From Niallia nealsonii (GTDB lineage: Bacteria; Bacillota; Bacilli; Bacillales; Cytobacillaceae): a stretch of DNA of 64,000 nucleotides. Below, piece after piece: positions 26,861 through 35,393 of the stretch. The stretch is from assembly GCF_002835805.1 (NCBI RefSeq), contig NZ_PISE01000025.1, positions 1 to 64,000 on the forward strand, in the 5' to 3' direction. Numbering within the stretch: position 1 is the first letter of the stretch; every line of letters starts with the position of its first letter. The notes beneath the pieces were generated by a model. The model ran no database searches. It was not told the origin of the DNA and saw nothing but the letters and a program-made list of their open reading frames with translations. The position numbers were made by a program, and so were the translations under genes.

Positions 26861-27697
26861 ATGAAACCTTATTTTTCTATCGGAGAAATGTCGAAACTAA
26901 ATAATATTCCTATCCAAACCCTACGCTACTATGACAAGATCGATTTGTTTAAACCCAACTATGTAAATCCAGAAAACAACTATCGTTATTACACGATTAA
27001 GCAGTTTTTTTATTTAGACATTATTAAGTATTTAAAGTATATCGGCACGCCTTTAGAGGAAATGAAGAAAATTATAGAAAGCAATCCTGAATCTATGTAT
27101 TCATTTTTAGATAAACAGGAAATAACCATTCAAGAAAAAATTAGAAAGCTTCAGGACAGCCAACTGCTTATAAATAAGAGAAAATCTCAACTCTATGAAC
27201 AACTGCTACTACAAAAACGAAAGCTAGGCGTGGTATACAAACGCACAATCGAAGAGCGATTTATTCTAAAAGTTTCCTGCGATCAAGTTAATCCTCACGA
27301 CAATCCTGATTTATATATACGCAAATTGGCAACGGTGCTAGAGAAGGAAGGAAGTATGGTGGATAATCATTATGGCTGTATCTATCCGTTAAAAAACTAT
27401 TCACACAGCCAAGAAATATATTACGATGCAGTTTATACCTCCATTATAGAAGAGCCAAAAATCGACTTGCCTTTGGATATTAAAGTCGATACACTGCCAG
27501 AAGGAGAATATATATGCATTGCTTTTGAATGGTCACCCGAAGATTACTATACATACTATACAAAGTTGCTAGAAACAATAAAAAAAGCACATGTATCAAC
27601 AAATGGATTCGTCTACGAAGTCTCTCTACCCAATAACTATACTTCTTCTAAAGAAGAAAATTTTATTACAGAATTACAAATTTCCATAAACAGATAG
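26861..27697 (+). CDS. MerR family activator with GyrI-like effector domain
   Basis: 278 residues from the ATG at 26861; the GTG at 26849 is an alternative start. Winged helix-turn-helix at about residues 4-70 (FSIGEMSKLNNIPIQTLRYYD), coiled coil at about 75-120, and a C-terminal GyrI/BmrR-like small-molecule-binding domain from about 130 with aromatic residues. It resembles BltR/BmrR-type multidrug sensors. Probable targets are the divergent EthD-like gene and the arginase-fold gene, whose promoters share the 19-bp spacer and dyad. Confidence 0.88.
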   Translation: MKPYFSIGEMSKLNNIPIQTLRYYDKIDLFKPNYVNPENNYRYYTIKQFFYLDIIKYLKYIGTPLEEMKKIIESNPESMYSFLDKQEITIQEKIRKLQDSQLLINKRKSQLYEQLLLQKRKLGVVYKRTIEERFILKVSCDQVNPHDNPDLYIRKLATVLEKEGSMVDNHYGCIYPLKNYSHSQEIYYDAVYTSIIEEPKIDLPLDIKVDTLPEGEYICIAFEWSPEDYYTYYTKLLETIKKAHVSTNGFVYEVSLPNNYTSSKEENFITELQISINR

Positions 27698-27904
27698 AAA
27701 TTATCATTGTAATCTATAAAATTTGAAAGCGACTATACCTAGTTTTAATAAAAAGCTAACAGACAATTTTGAACTGCACTTCATTTCTTTGTACACAAGC
27801 AAATAATTGAAGGTACAGTTTTTCTTTGGCAAAATTTAATCTTGAAGAAAAATTTTAAAACCATTGATTTATGAGTGGAATCGTATAAATTCCGATGAAA
27901 TCAA

Positions 27905-28050
27905 ATTAAAAACAAACAAACTAGAACGGTCATTATAGTTTTACAAAGAGATGGTGGGCTTTAAAGTTTTAAAGAAACACAACAATATCTCAGAACTTAC
28001 TGCAGATAGCAAAAAATCCTTATTAGTGTTTAAAGAAATTCAAATATAGT
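27905..28050 (+). pseudogene. Remnant of a VOC ring-cleavage dioxygenase (CatE-like)
   Basis: The frame reads LERSL-stop-FYKEMVGFKVLKK, then ISELTADSKKSLLVF and a stop. This matches the first repeat of catechol 2,3-dioxygenases of the Bacillus CatE type (LERSLQFY, GFQVLKK, ELTADGK). The CAG codon has become TAG and everything after the first ~50 residues is missing. The rest of 27698-28160 holds nothing else recognisable. Confidence 0.55.
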
Positions 28051-28160
28051 AATTGTCGTCTCAAAATTTGTAATTAAGCTTTACTATTTTATAATTTTGT
28101 TGCGATATTTAGAATTTGATATAGCTGTACTGAGATTTTGGAGAAAACAATAAAAAATTG

Positions 28161-28197
28161 CCAAAAGGTCATCAGTGAAGTCCTGATGACCTTTTGG
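28161..28197 (-). terminator. Terminator of the arginase-fold gene
   Basis: A 15-bp perfect stem starting CCAAAAGGTCATCAG with a 7-nt loop is followed on the minus strand by CAATTTTTTATTG. Confidence 0.8.
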
Positions 28198-28207
28198 TTG
28201 TAACTCA

Positions 28208-29152
28208 TTAAAATATCCAATTAAAGGATGGTTTTTCGGTTTTATTGATATCTCCGATTAAAGGAAGGCGTGTCAGCATATTGGCCAGTGCATAAGAATC
28301 CCATGGGAAATGCTCTGTAATGCCAAGACCAACAATATCATAAGCCTTTGCTACATCTTGAAGTACACGAATAATAGTCTCCATGTTTGAGCCAGTTGGT
28401 GCCTTTTCAACCATAGAGCTATATGTTGACGGATTCGCAATTAACAACGAACGGAATTCTCTTAAATCTAGGACATCTAAATCAAAATGAACGATTATTT
28501 TTGAAATGTTTGTCTTATGCAGCCAATCTAGCACAGGTGAACTGTCCTTCAAAATCGCCTCAGGTCTAACCACACTTAAGTCAAATTGTTTCATTACTTC
28601 TTTTTCAGAATCAGTTCCATCATTTAACCCTACATATAATACCTTATCAGGATTAACCAGTTTCGGTACTTCCGCAACGAAATCTTCATCTCCCACACCG
28701 AGCAGATTTGCAAGTACATGAGCATGATGGTTTTCAAAATGCTCAGGAGTATTTACATCTGGATGAGCATCGATCCAAAGAATTGCAACATCTCCATCAT
28801 ACTTATCATTAAGATAAGCAAAAGGAGCCAGCTCAACTCCACAGTCCCCACCAAATACTACAACACGGTCAGGATTATGTTTCTTAAGAATGCCCTTTGC
28901 AGCATGAGCCTGCTTGAGCAGCGTACTTCGTGCGAAAATACCTCTTTCTACACCAAGTCCTTCTTCTGTTCGGTCGATAGGTACTTCTTCAAAAGTATCA
29001 TTTGAGTGAGGAGCCAGCCAGTTAAGAAGCTGTGCACCGAGATAATACGCTGGATTATTTCCTCCTTGCCATTGCGGCATTAGTAAACGCAGCGTCTTAG
29101 AAGAGTCGCTAACCATAGGATTCTCCTCCATAAATACTTTAGATTTTTTCAT
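28208..29152 (-). CDS. Arginase/agmatinase/formiminoglutamase superfamily protein
   Basis: 314 residues from the ATG at 29152 (ribosome binding site AAGGAGG); homology and spacing reject the upstream starts. A ureohydrolase-fold metalloenzyme. Second-site ligands are intact (WIDAHPDVN and HFDLDVLD), but the first motif GGDHS reads GGDCG, replacing a manganese-ligand His with Cys. The substrate guanidine compound is not predictable and the His-to-Cys change makes plain arginase activity uncertain. Driven by a MerR-type promoter at 29218-29248. Confidence 0.82.
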   Translation of the reverse strand: MKKSKVFMEENPMVSDSSKTLRLLMPQWQGGNNPAYYLGAQLLNWLAPHSNDTFEEVPIDRTEEGLGVERGIFARSTLLKQAHAAKGILKKHNPDRVVVFGGDCGVELAPFAYLNDKYDGDVAILWIDAHPDVNTPEHFENHHAHVLANLLGVGDEDFVAEVPKLVNPDKVLYVGLNDGTDSEKEVMKQFDLSVVRPEAILKDSSPVLDWLHKTNISKIIVHFDLDVLDLREFRSLLIANPSTYSSMVEKAPTGSNMETIIRVLQDVAKAYDIVGLGITEHFPWDSYALANMLTRLPLIGDINKTEKPSFNWIF

Positions 29153-29217
29153 ATGAATAACCTCCTTATAAATGTCATGCATTCCTTTATTTTTAGAAAG
29201 ATGCAAGTTATAAGGAA

Positions 29218-29248
29218 ATAATAAACTCTATAGTAACTACAGAGTCAA
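29218..29248 (-). promoter_or_regulatory. MerR-type promoter of the arginase-fold gene
   Basis: On the minus strand TTGACT (29243-29248) and TATTAT (29218-29223) have exactly 19 bp between them, and the spacer CTGTAGTTACTATAGAGTT carries a dyad similar to the one in front of the EthD-like gene. Identical -35 and -10 hexamers and spacer length imply the same MerR regulator. Confidence 0.75.
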
Positions 29249-29460
29249 ACTATTTGTCACTGGCAATTTGCTTTCCTCCAAGTCCAACGAAGTGAAGTTA
29301 CGTATTATAAACGGTTAAGTAATTGCCTAAACAGGATAATTCTTGGTTTTTTGCGATAGGAATCTCCTTTATAATATATAGAGAACCTTTCATTAAACAG
29401 GCCTCATATGTCCACTATTATTATGTAATATTGCTGTTTATAACTTAAATTTTGCAAACT

Positions 29461-29655
29461 TTATAAAAAAGAACTAAAGCATTGCCTTGCTTCTTCACAA
29501 ATAATAGCGCCACCAATTTCAACCATTTGATTTTTACAACAGTCGCAGCTTATATTTTCAGAATGATGGTGAATAACTTCCACCTCCAAGTTATCATGCA
29601 ATGAATCATTTCTCTTTTTCTTTTGAACATTTCGCACAACAGTATAAGCAATCAT
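29461..29655 (-). CDS. Hypothetical 64-residue ORF with a CDCC cluster
   Basis: The predicted peptide contains ISCDCCKNQMVEIGGAIIC, which looks zinc-ribbon-like. There is no ribosome binding site before the ATG and the surrounding sequence has remnant character. It may be a fragment rather than a gene. In 29656-30333 I see only short broken frames and the hairpin at 30021. Confidence 0.25.
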   Translation of the reverse strand: MIAYTVVRNVQKKKRNDSLHDNLEVEVIHHHSENISCDCCKNQMVEIGGAIICEEARQCFSSFL

Positions 29656-30020
29656 CTGCTTACTTTGTTCTTCTGCGTGCTCAGAATCAGTAAAAGACGG
29701 TCATTATCAGATAATGACCCTTGCCCATCGCATATCGGCCTTCCCACAAATGATGTAGATATTTTTCACGCTAGTATAATCATGTTTCATAGCTGTTTCA
29801 ACTCCCTCATAACGGTTTGAATGAGGCGCCCATCTATGCCGTTGAAGAAGGCTGTTTCAGCGTTTACCGTTTTGATTGTACAAATGCTTGTTGAAGGATT
29901 TTTTGAAGAAGTAGATGGTAAAAAAATTTGAGTCTCTGGGTGTAGTGTAACGGGGAGGATGGTTATTTTTATATGCGTTGTTTGAATGGGAGCTTACTGA
30001 ATATTGAATAAAAAATATAC

Positions 30021-30067
30021 TTAAAAAGCTTTTTCCGACTAAATTGTCAAAAAAAAGCTTTTTTAAA
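30021..30067. terminator. AT-rich hairpin with double AAGCTT
   Basis: TTAAAAAGCTTTTTCCGAC faces GTCAAAAAAAAGCTTTTTTAAA across a short loop. It could act in either direction. Confidence 0.5.
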
Positions 30068-30333
30068 TAGAGCTTACCTAACTTAATTTAAGCATTAAAT
30101 GTTATTTATTGTCCTATAACCTATATCTCAGATATTCCTAAATCTTTTCCAGTATGTTTTTGAACTACCGAAGCATATATCTAATATGACTTCTAAGCCT
30201 ATCAAGGTCTATCTTGCCTTCATTTACACCATTTATAATCGGTGTAACATAGAGTTATCCCTTTGATTTATTGGGATAGACACTTCATTACATCATCTTT
30301 ATAACGTCTAAGTATTCATATGAAGCAATGATT

Positions 30334-30729
30334 TTATTTGGCATTCTCATCTGCTTGATGAATGCCGAAAATATTTCCTTCCGTATCCAGATAATATCCC
30401 TGCCATGCCATTCCTGGCAAAGCATATTTTGGCAACGCTACTTTTCCTCCGTTATTTAGAATTTGTGCTTCAATCGAATCGTAATCTTCCACTCCCATTG
30501 TACAAGCATAGCCATTCAAAGCTTGGTTTAGTTCTGGGGGAAGACTTTGACGCTGCATCAAAGCACCGTTAATTCCAGGGTCGTTTTCAGCGCCAGTTAC
30601 AGCTCCAAAATAAGGAATCCCTGCATATTCACTCCAGTCTTGAAAGGTCCACCCAAATACTTCTCCATAAAACTTTTTTGCCCGATCCATATTATCCACA
30701 TGAATTTCGAAATGAACGAGTCTTCCCAT
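30334..30729 (-). CDS. VOC family protein (glyoxalase/bleomycin resistance fold)
   Basis: A 131-residue vicinal-oxygen-chelate protein. It has VHFEIHVDNMDRAKKFYGEVFGW at the start of the first module (shown by FEIHVDN and KKFYGEVFGW) and YLDTEGNIFGIHQ at the end of the second. The group is close to PhnB/YdhR-like putative lyases of unknown substrate. The ATG follows AGGAGGAAAT. It is monocistronic. Confidence 0.82.
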   Translation of the reverse strand: MGRLVHFEIHVDNMDRAKKFYGEVFGWTFQDWSEYAGIPYFGAVTGAENDPGINGALMQRQSLPPELNQALNGYACTMGVEDYDSIEAQILNNGGKVALPKYALPGMAWQGYYLDTEGNIFGIHQADENAK

Positions 30730-30982
30730 AATTTCCTCCTAATTTTTTTAAAATTTTTTTCCCTCTCTTACCTAGTATGTATTCTATCAATACTGTTCGT
30801 AATCCTACTTCATTATTGTAAAAAGCAGACTAATTTATTCCATTTTAGACTATTGATTGCCACCTGGTTTACCATAATGGACACACAAATTATTAGTGGC
30901 GTTATTTATCCGAAAAACCACCCTATTAATGATTGGATCTAATACTATTATTTAGGAACTTCTCTATGTGACAGTTAAATTC

Positions 30983-31633
30983 CTATTTCTTTTTTTGACG
31001 ATATAAATCAACTGATTTATATCCTTGTGATAAGATATCAACCATTTGCGCTTGGCGCTTTTCATGTGTTTTCTGCTGCTTAGCCGAAAATATATAACGA
31101 GCCCAATCTTTTTGATAACCTGGTGTTAGACCCTTGTAGAGCTTGAGTTCATTAGGATGATCTATTAACAGCTTTTTTATATCTTCTACATTATTCTCAT
31201 AGTCAGCTACACATTGACTTGCAGCTGATGTCTTTTGAGCTTTCTTTTTTTCACGCTTTAATCCAACGACAGTAAATACAGCATCCATACTCACCATTCG
31301 TGAAAATTTCATATCGCTATTTTCCACATATCCATCTTGGCCAACTTTCATTGCTGGAAAGATAGCATCTCTGTGAATGAACGTTTTATACTTCTTGTTT
31401 CCTTTTTTTGGATAGGCAAAAAATAAATACCCTTTTTCAAGCAACTGTTCCTCATTGATTATGCTTTGAGTATGGTCCACCATTTCATCGATTGTTTCGA
31501 CAAAGATGAAAATAGCATCATGGTCTCCAGATAATGTTGTCTTATATCCATTAGACAAATCATAATCACTCGGTTGATTAAGTACGGTCAAATTTTTATA
31601 CTTATTCAGATTTAATTTATTGATAATTGTCAT
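30983..31633 (-). CDS. YdeI/OmpD-associated family protein
   Basis: 216 residues. The C-terminal third carries the family pattern LTPGYQKDWARYIFSAKQ, KTHEKRQAQMVDIL and SQGYKSVD. The N-terminal part is a DUF1801-like alpha/beta region with many charged residues. Family members have been linked to tolerance of peptides and acids, with no clear mechanism. The start follows AAAGGAGCAGTATG. Confidence 0.7.
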   Translation of the reverse strand: MTIINKLNLNKYKNLTVLNQPSDYDLSNGYKTTLSGDHDAIFIFVETIDEMVDHTQSIINEEQLLEKGYLFFAYPKKGNKKYKTFIHRDAIFPAMKVGQDGYVENSDMKFSRMVSMDAVFTVVGLKREKKKAQKTSAASQCVADYENNVEDIKKLLIDHPNELKLYKGLTPGYQKDWARYIFSAKQQKTHEKRQAQMVDILSQGYKSVDLYRQKKK

Positions 31634-31769
31634 AACATACTGCTCCTTTATTTAACGTTTGGTCAAATCTCTTCCTTCCACTTTCAGCAATACTGATTTA
31701 TCCCCTTATTTGTCTAATAATCAGTGCTATCTCTGACCTTTTCCATCCATTTTGAACTTTTATTCAAGT

Positions 31770-31895
31770 TTAATAATTTAATAATGCTTTTCTAAAATTC
31801 ACATACCATTGTGGAGCATTATCAAGATTAGCAGCATACTCTGAAACACCTTCACTAGGCAATTCAATCACTATTTCTGTTAAAACATCTACCAT
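31770..31895 (-). pseudogene. 5' fragment of an SRPBCC family gene
   Basis: 41 codons: MVDVLTEIVIELPSEGVSEY, then AANLDNAPQWYVNFRK and a stop. This is the N-terminus of the polyketide-cyclase-like SRPBCC proteins of Bacillus (normally about 140-150 residues). Everything after the first alpha-beta unit is missing. A weak ribosome binding site (AAGGTAGG) precedes the ATG. A short peptide could still be made, but not a folded domain. Confidence 0.55.
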
Positions 31896-32136
31896 ATTTG
31901 TACCTACCTTTAATACCCACTTTTTACTTAAGCTTTTGTCTACACTCTATATCTTAAAACAGTCCCTATTACTATCTTAATGCATTATCGATTATTTTTT
32001 AACAAAATCTGCCCAATGTTGCAGCTATATCCACATAATGAGAGTGAACCATATAAACACAGATTTATAACGGCCAACTAAATTTGCCTCTTTTGCCACA
32101 ATAAATAACATTTCTATATTAGTTGCGGAAAAACAA

Positions 32137-32171
32137 TCTCAAATTGATATTTGTTTAATATCAATTTGAGA
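32137..32171. other. Perfect 14-bp inverted repeat upstream of a small gene
   Basis: TCTCAAATTGATAT, a 7-nt spacer and its exact complement lie about 90 bp upstream of the 48-residue ORF at 32260. It lacks a T-run in either direction, so it may be an operator. Nothing else is recognised in 31896-32259. Confidence 0.4.
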
Positions 32172-32259
32172 TATATAATAAAAACAACAATAATAGTAAG
32201 CGTTTACAGTAAATAATATAACTGATTCTTTACTTTTTATACATAAGGAGGAATTAACT

Positions 32260-32406
32260 ATGAGCCAATTAGCAAGAGAATCCAAAGTGAAAGATTTAGT
32301 AGAAAAACAAAAATTCAATCAAAAAGAAATTATTGAGATGACTGATCCACAGATTGAATATTATCACTGGCTCTATTTTGAAGATTCAGCTTACGATTAT
32401 ATGTAA
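32260..32406 (+). CDS. Small acidic protein of 48 residues, unknown function
   Basis: ATG preceded by AAGGAGGAATTAACT, an excellent ribosome binding site. The peptide is MSQLARESKVKDLVEKQKF, then NQKEIIEMTDPQIEYYHWLY, ending FEDSAYDYM. The MTDxxIExxY pattern resembles the short BH0509-type proteins of Bacillus, but I cannot confirm membership. No neighbour suggests a role. Confidence 0.55.
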   Translation: MSQLARESKVKDLVEKQKFNQKEIIEMTDPQIEYYHWLYFEDSAYDYM

Positions 32407-32465
32407 GTTAAAAATGAAACAATAATAATACAACTTTTGTATCGAGGGCGGCAGTGCCTCCTCTT

Positions 32466-32582
32466 ATGGAGACAATAAAAAAAGACCTTATTAAACAGCT
32501 GTTTGTCGTATGGTTGCCGGCGATAGGCTGTTTAATTTCGTTTCTGCACAAATATTTTTATGATAATTATTGTATTCTTTGA
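32466..32582 (+). CDS. Possible 38-residue hydrophobic peptide
   Basis: METIKKDLIKQLFVVWLP, then AIGCLISFLHKYFYDNYCIL: one amphipathic plus one hydrophobic stretch, like small holin or type I toxin peptides. No Shine-Dalgarno sequence precedes it and the ATTAAACAGC/GCTGTTTAAT inverted repeat within it is palindromic DNA, so it may be a fragment. Downstream (about 32598-32780) another open stretch (SVFSEEHYPKEEKPYSDY) looks like coding debris. Confidence 0.22.
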   Translation: METIKKDLIKQLFVVWLPAIGCLISFLHKYFYDNYCIL

Positions 32583-32825
32583 CGATATTTATCACACAGT
32601 TATTGGTTTTATGGTAAATTTGATTCAGATAGAAATGTTTCAGTTTTTAGCGAGGAGCATTATCCAAAAGAAGAAAAGCCATATAGTGATTATTGTAAGT
32701 TAGCTGACGATATGTACAAAAAGGGATACCGTTCTTTAGCTAAGTCCCTTAACTCGTTATCAAAAAAAGGGAATGTAAATCCCCTTCTTATTATAAATTC
32801 AGAATCTCCTATTATTATTTACCTT

Positions 32826-32990
32826 CTAATATATTTTTGTTTCATCTTTCCTGTCAAAATCAACATTATTGAAATAATTAATTTTGGAAGCACTATTAAC
32901 AGCCTCTTTCAATAATCTTTCTTCAAAATCCTTTCTATTTTTATTAATAAATTTCGTAATATCTACACTTCTATTAGAATTTTGATTCAT
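32826..32990 (-). CDS. Hypothetical 54-residue protein
   Basis: The ATG at 32990 follows AAAGGAGTATTTTG. The peptide starts MNQNSNRSVDITKFINKNRK and continues with a charged helix DFEERLLKEAVNSASKIN. It could be a complete small regulator-like helix or the head of a lost gene; no function is recognised. The following 32991-33329 has no gene, apart from low-quality frames. Confidence 0.4.
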   Translation of the reverse strand: MNQNSNRSVDITKFINKNRKDFEERLLKEAVNSASKINYFNNVDFDRKDETKIY

Positions 32991-33329
32991 CAAAATACTC
33001 CTTTCTTTTCCATTATTCCAATTGCATAAGAATCAGCGCCCAGCCTACTCTTGCTTTGCAGGAAGACTTTTTGCTTCAGACAAAAATTATGTAAGCCTGT
33101 TGTTTAAAAAACAGAAAAAAGTGAATAAGATAAAACAACCTTCCAAATGTAGATTTCTGCATTTATGTAAAATTAGTGTGTACCCATTTATCCAACGTTT
33201 TTAATAAATCAAAAAATTCCCTATAGCTATATACCCTAAATTTGTTAAAATAAATGTAAAAAAACTAAAAATATATGCCAAAATCCCCCATATAATTTAA
33301 TGAAAGACATATAAAGGGGAGGTAGTATA

Positions 33330-33512
33330 ATGGTAAGGCTTAATACTTTATACCATCATAAAAGTAAAGGTTGGCAATCGAAACAAATCATTTATCAAAT
33401 TCCTCCATCTATCGGCGAAACGGTCAAAATAGATAAGGTTCATTATAAAGTCATCAATATTATTCATTATGCAGAAGATGGAACATTAGAAATAGTCGCA
33501 CAGGCAGAGTGA
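33330..33512 (+). CDS. Small conserved-looking protein of 60 residues
   Basis: Preceded by AAGGGGAGGTAGTATA. The composition suggests a small beta-rich fold: VRLNTLYHHKSKGWQSKQI, then IPPSIGETVKIDKVHYKVIN and a short strand EIVAQAE. It has its own terminator (33523-33558). Function unknown. Confidence 0.6.
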   Translation: MVRLNTLYHHKSKGWQSKQIIYQIPPSIGETVKIDKVHYKVINIIHYAEDGTLEIVAQAE

Positions 33513-33522
33513 TTTATAGGAG

Positions 33523-33558
33523 AAAAGGAATGCATTCTCTATTTGCATTCCTTTTTTC
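33523..33558 (+). terminator. Terminator of the 60-residue protein gene
   Basis: AAAAGGAATGCA pairs with TGCATTCCTTTT, followed by TTC. It also faces the end of the manganese transport operon on the other strand. Confidence 0.75.
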
Positions 33559-33564
33559 TATATC

Positions 33565-34500
33565 CTATTCTGCCAGCCCTTCGTGAATGGTTTCTAAATT
33601 CCATTTCACCATTTTTAAGTAACTATCTCCTTCTGATCCTGGCTTTCCAACAGAATCGGTGAATACTTTTCCTTTTATTTTAACACCTGAATCATTTGAA
33701 ACCATTTCCATGCTTCGTGGATCTACACTTGATTCCACAAATAGCGCAGGTACATGGCCTTCTCTAATAATATCAACAATTCGTTTTACTTGGGCGCTTG
33801 TTCCTTGGCTTTCTGTATTGATTTCCCAAATATATTCTCCTTTTAAGCCATATGCTTCTGCAAAGTATTTAAAAGCTCCTTCACTTGTTACCAACACCCG
33901 GCGTTTTTCTGGAATATCGGCAAATTTTGCTTTTGCTTCTTCATGCAATTCACGTAAACTGCTAATATATTTATCTGCATTTTCCTCATATGCCTCTGTA
34001 TTTTTTGGATCTTTTTTAATTAATGCATCCCTTACATTTTCTGCATATTTAATGCCATTGTTTAAATCCAGCCATGCATGAGGATCTTGTTCTGTTTCTT
34101 TTCCTTTAGATGTTAAATATTTCGGTTCTACGCCTTTACTGATGCGAAAAACTTCTTCATCTTCTTTATCTTTTTTCCCTGCTGTCTCTAACATCTTATT
34201 AAACCAGCCATTTGCTGTCTCTAAGTTTAGTCCATTGTAAAAAATCATATCTGCATCCGTACTTGCACGAATATCAGCAGGTAGTGGATCGTATTCATGA
34301 GGATCTTTACCGACTGGAACAATCGAATGAACCGTTACATGCTCACCTCCCACATTTTCGATGATGTCAGCAAGAATTGAATAGGTCGCAACAATTTTCA
34401 CCTTTCCATCTGATTCCTTTTTCTTTTCTGTTTGGCTGCAGCCAACAAATACAAACAAGCAAACTAACAGAATAAATCCTGTGTATAACCATTTTCTCAT
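33565..34500 (-). CDS. mntA: Manganese/zinc ABC transporter substrate-binding lipoprotein
   Basis: A 311-residue cluster A-I (TroA/PsaA/MntC) binding protein. The signal peptide ends in FVFVGC, with lipid-attached Cys21. Metal ligands are visible as His68 (GKDPHEYDP), a His in DPHAWLDL, Glu in TSEGAFKYF and Asp in FTDSVG, the set seen in manganese binders rather than the His-rich loop of zinc binders. It delivers Mn(II) to the permease encoded upstream. Third gene of a three-gene minus-strand operon. Confidence 0.88.
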   Translation of the reverse strand: MRKWLYTGFILLVCLFVFVGCSQTEKKKESDGKVKIVATYSILADIIENVGGEHVTVHSIVPVGKDPHEYDPLPADIRASTDADMIFYNGLNLETANGWFNKMLETAGKKDKEDEEVFRISKGVEPKYLTSKGKETEQDPHAWLDLNNGIKYAENVRDALIKKDPKNTEAYEENADKYISSLRELHEEAKAKFADIPEKRRVLVTSEGAFKYFAEAYGLKGEYIWEINTESQGTSAQVKRIVDIIREGHVPALFVESSVDPRSMEMVSNDSGVKIKGKVFTDSVGKPGSEGDSYLKMVKWNLETIHEGLAE

Positions 34501-34520
34501 AAAAAATCCCCCCCTTTATG

Positions 34521-35381
34521 TTAACGTGATAAAGCACGTTGTTTATGTGCTCGCAATTTATTCCACAAAACTCCTTGTTTTGGCGAAAAAATAAAGGCAA
34601 GGAGAAAAAATATCGTAGAAACTACCACAATTGTCGCACCAGATGCCAAGTTATAAATATAGCTGTAGTAAAGGCCAATAATAGAAGACAAAGTACCGAA
34701 GATTACAGCAAGGCCGATCATAACGGACAAGCGATTTGTTAATAAATATGCCGTAGATGCCGGCGTAATTAACATGGCAACAACTAAAACGATTCCTACG
34801 GTCTGCAAGGAAGCAACCGTCACTAAGGTTAATAATGTCATAATCAAATAATGAATTACTCTATTTGGCAGTCCATAAGCTTGTGACATTGTAGGATCAA
34901 AGGAACTTACTAATAATTCTTTAAAAAAGGCAAATACAATAATTAAGATAAACACGCCGATAAAAAATGTAATCCACATATCCGACGATCGGACTGCAAG
35001 CACATTGCCAAATAAAATATGATAGAGATCACTGGAACTTTTCACCATCGTTATTAAGATAATTCCTAGTGCAAAAAACGTACTAAACATAATGCCGATT
35101 GCTGCATCATTTTTTATTCTGCTGTTTTGACTAACATAACCAATGCCAAGTGCTGCTATAAGTCCACTAATTACTGCTCCAAAAAAGAAATTAAGACCAA
35201 AAATATAAGAAATGGCGACACCTGGCAATACAGCATGACTAATTGCATCTCCCATTAAAGACATGCCCCTTAAAATAATAAAGCTTCCAATTACCCCGCA
35301 AATAATTCCAACCATTACTGAAGTGACCAATGCTTTTTGCAAAAATGCATAATCCATTACCGCCTGAATAAATTCCATCAT
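34521..35381 (-). CDS. mntC: Metal ABC transporter permease (ZnuB/MntB family)
   Basis: 286 residues with about eight membrane helices. Family words: GSFIILRGMSLMGDAISHAVLPG near residue 35 (seen as LRGMSLMGDAISHAVLPGVA) and TVGIVLVVAMLITPASTAYL near 200. It transports manganese or zinc inward as a dimer with the ATPase. It lies 12 bp after the ATPase gene. Some Bacillus operons encode two permeases; only one is present here. Confidence 0.88.
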   Translation of the reverse strand: MMEFIQAVMDYAFLQKALVTSVMVGIICGVIGSFIILRGMSLMGDAISHAVLPGVAISYIFGLNFFFGAVISGLIAALGIGYVSQNSRIKNDAAIGIMFSTFFALGIILITMVKSSSDLYHILFGNVLAVRSSDMWITFFIGVFILIIVFAFFKELLVSSFDPTMSQAYGLPNRVIHYLIMTLLTLVTVASLQTVGIVLVVAMLITPASTAYLLTNRLSVMIGLAVIFGTLSSIIGLYYSYIYNLASGATIVVVSTIFFLLAFIFSPKQGVLWNKLRAHKQRALSR

Positions 35382-35393
35382 GTATCTTCCTTT

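Noticed and set aside
33022-33204. 60-residue plus-strand frame
   Set aside because: No ribosome binding site; part of it resembles a common intergenic word read backwards.
33659-34081. 140-residue frame antisense to the manganese-binding lipoprotein gene
   Set aside because: Shadow of a gene with clear signal peptide and ligands.
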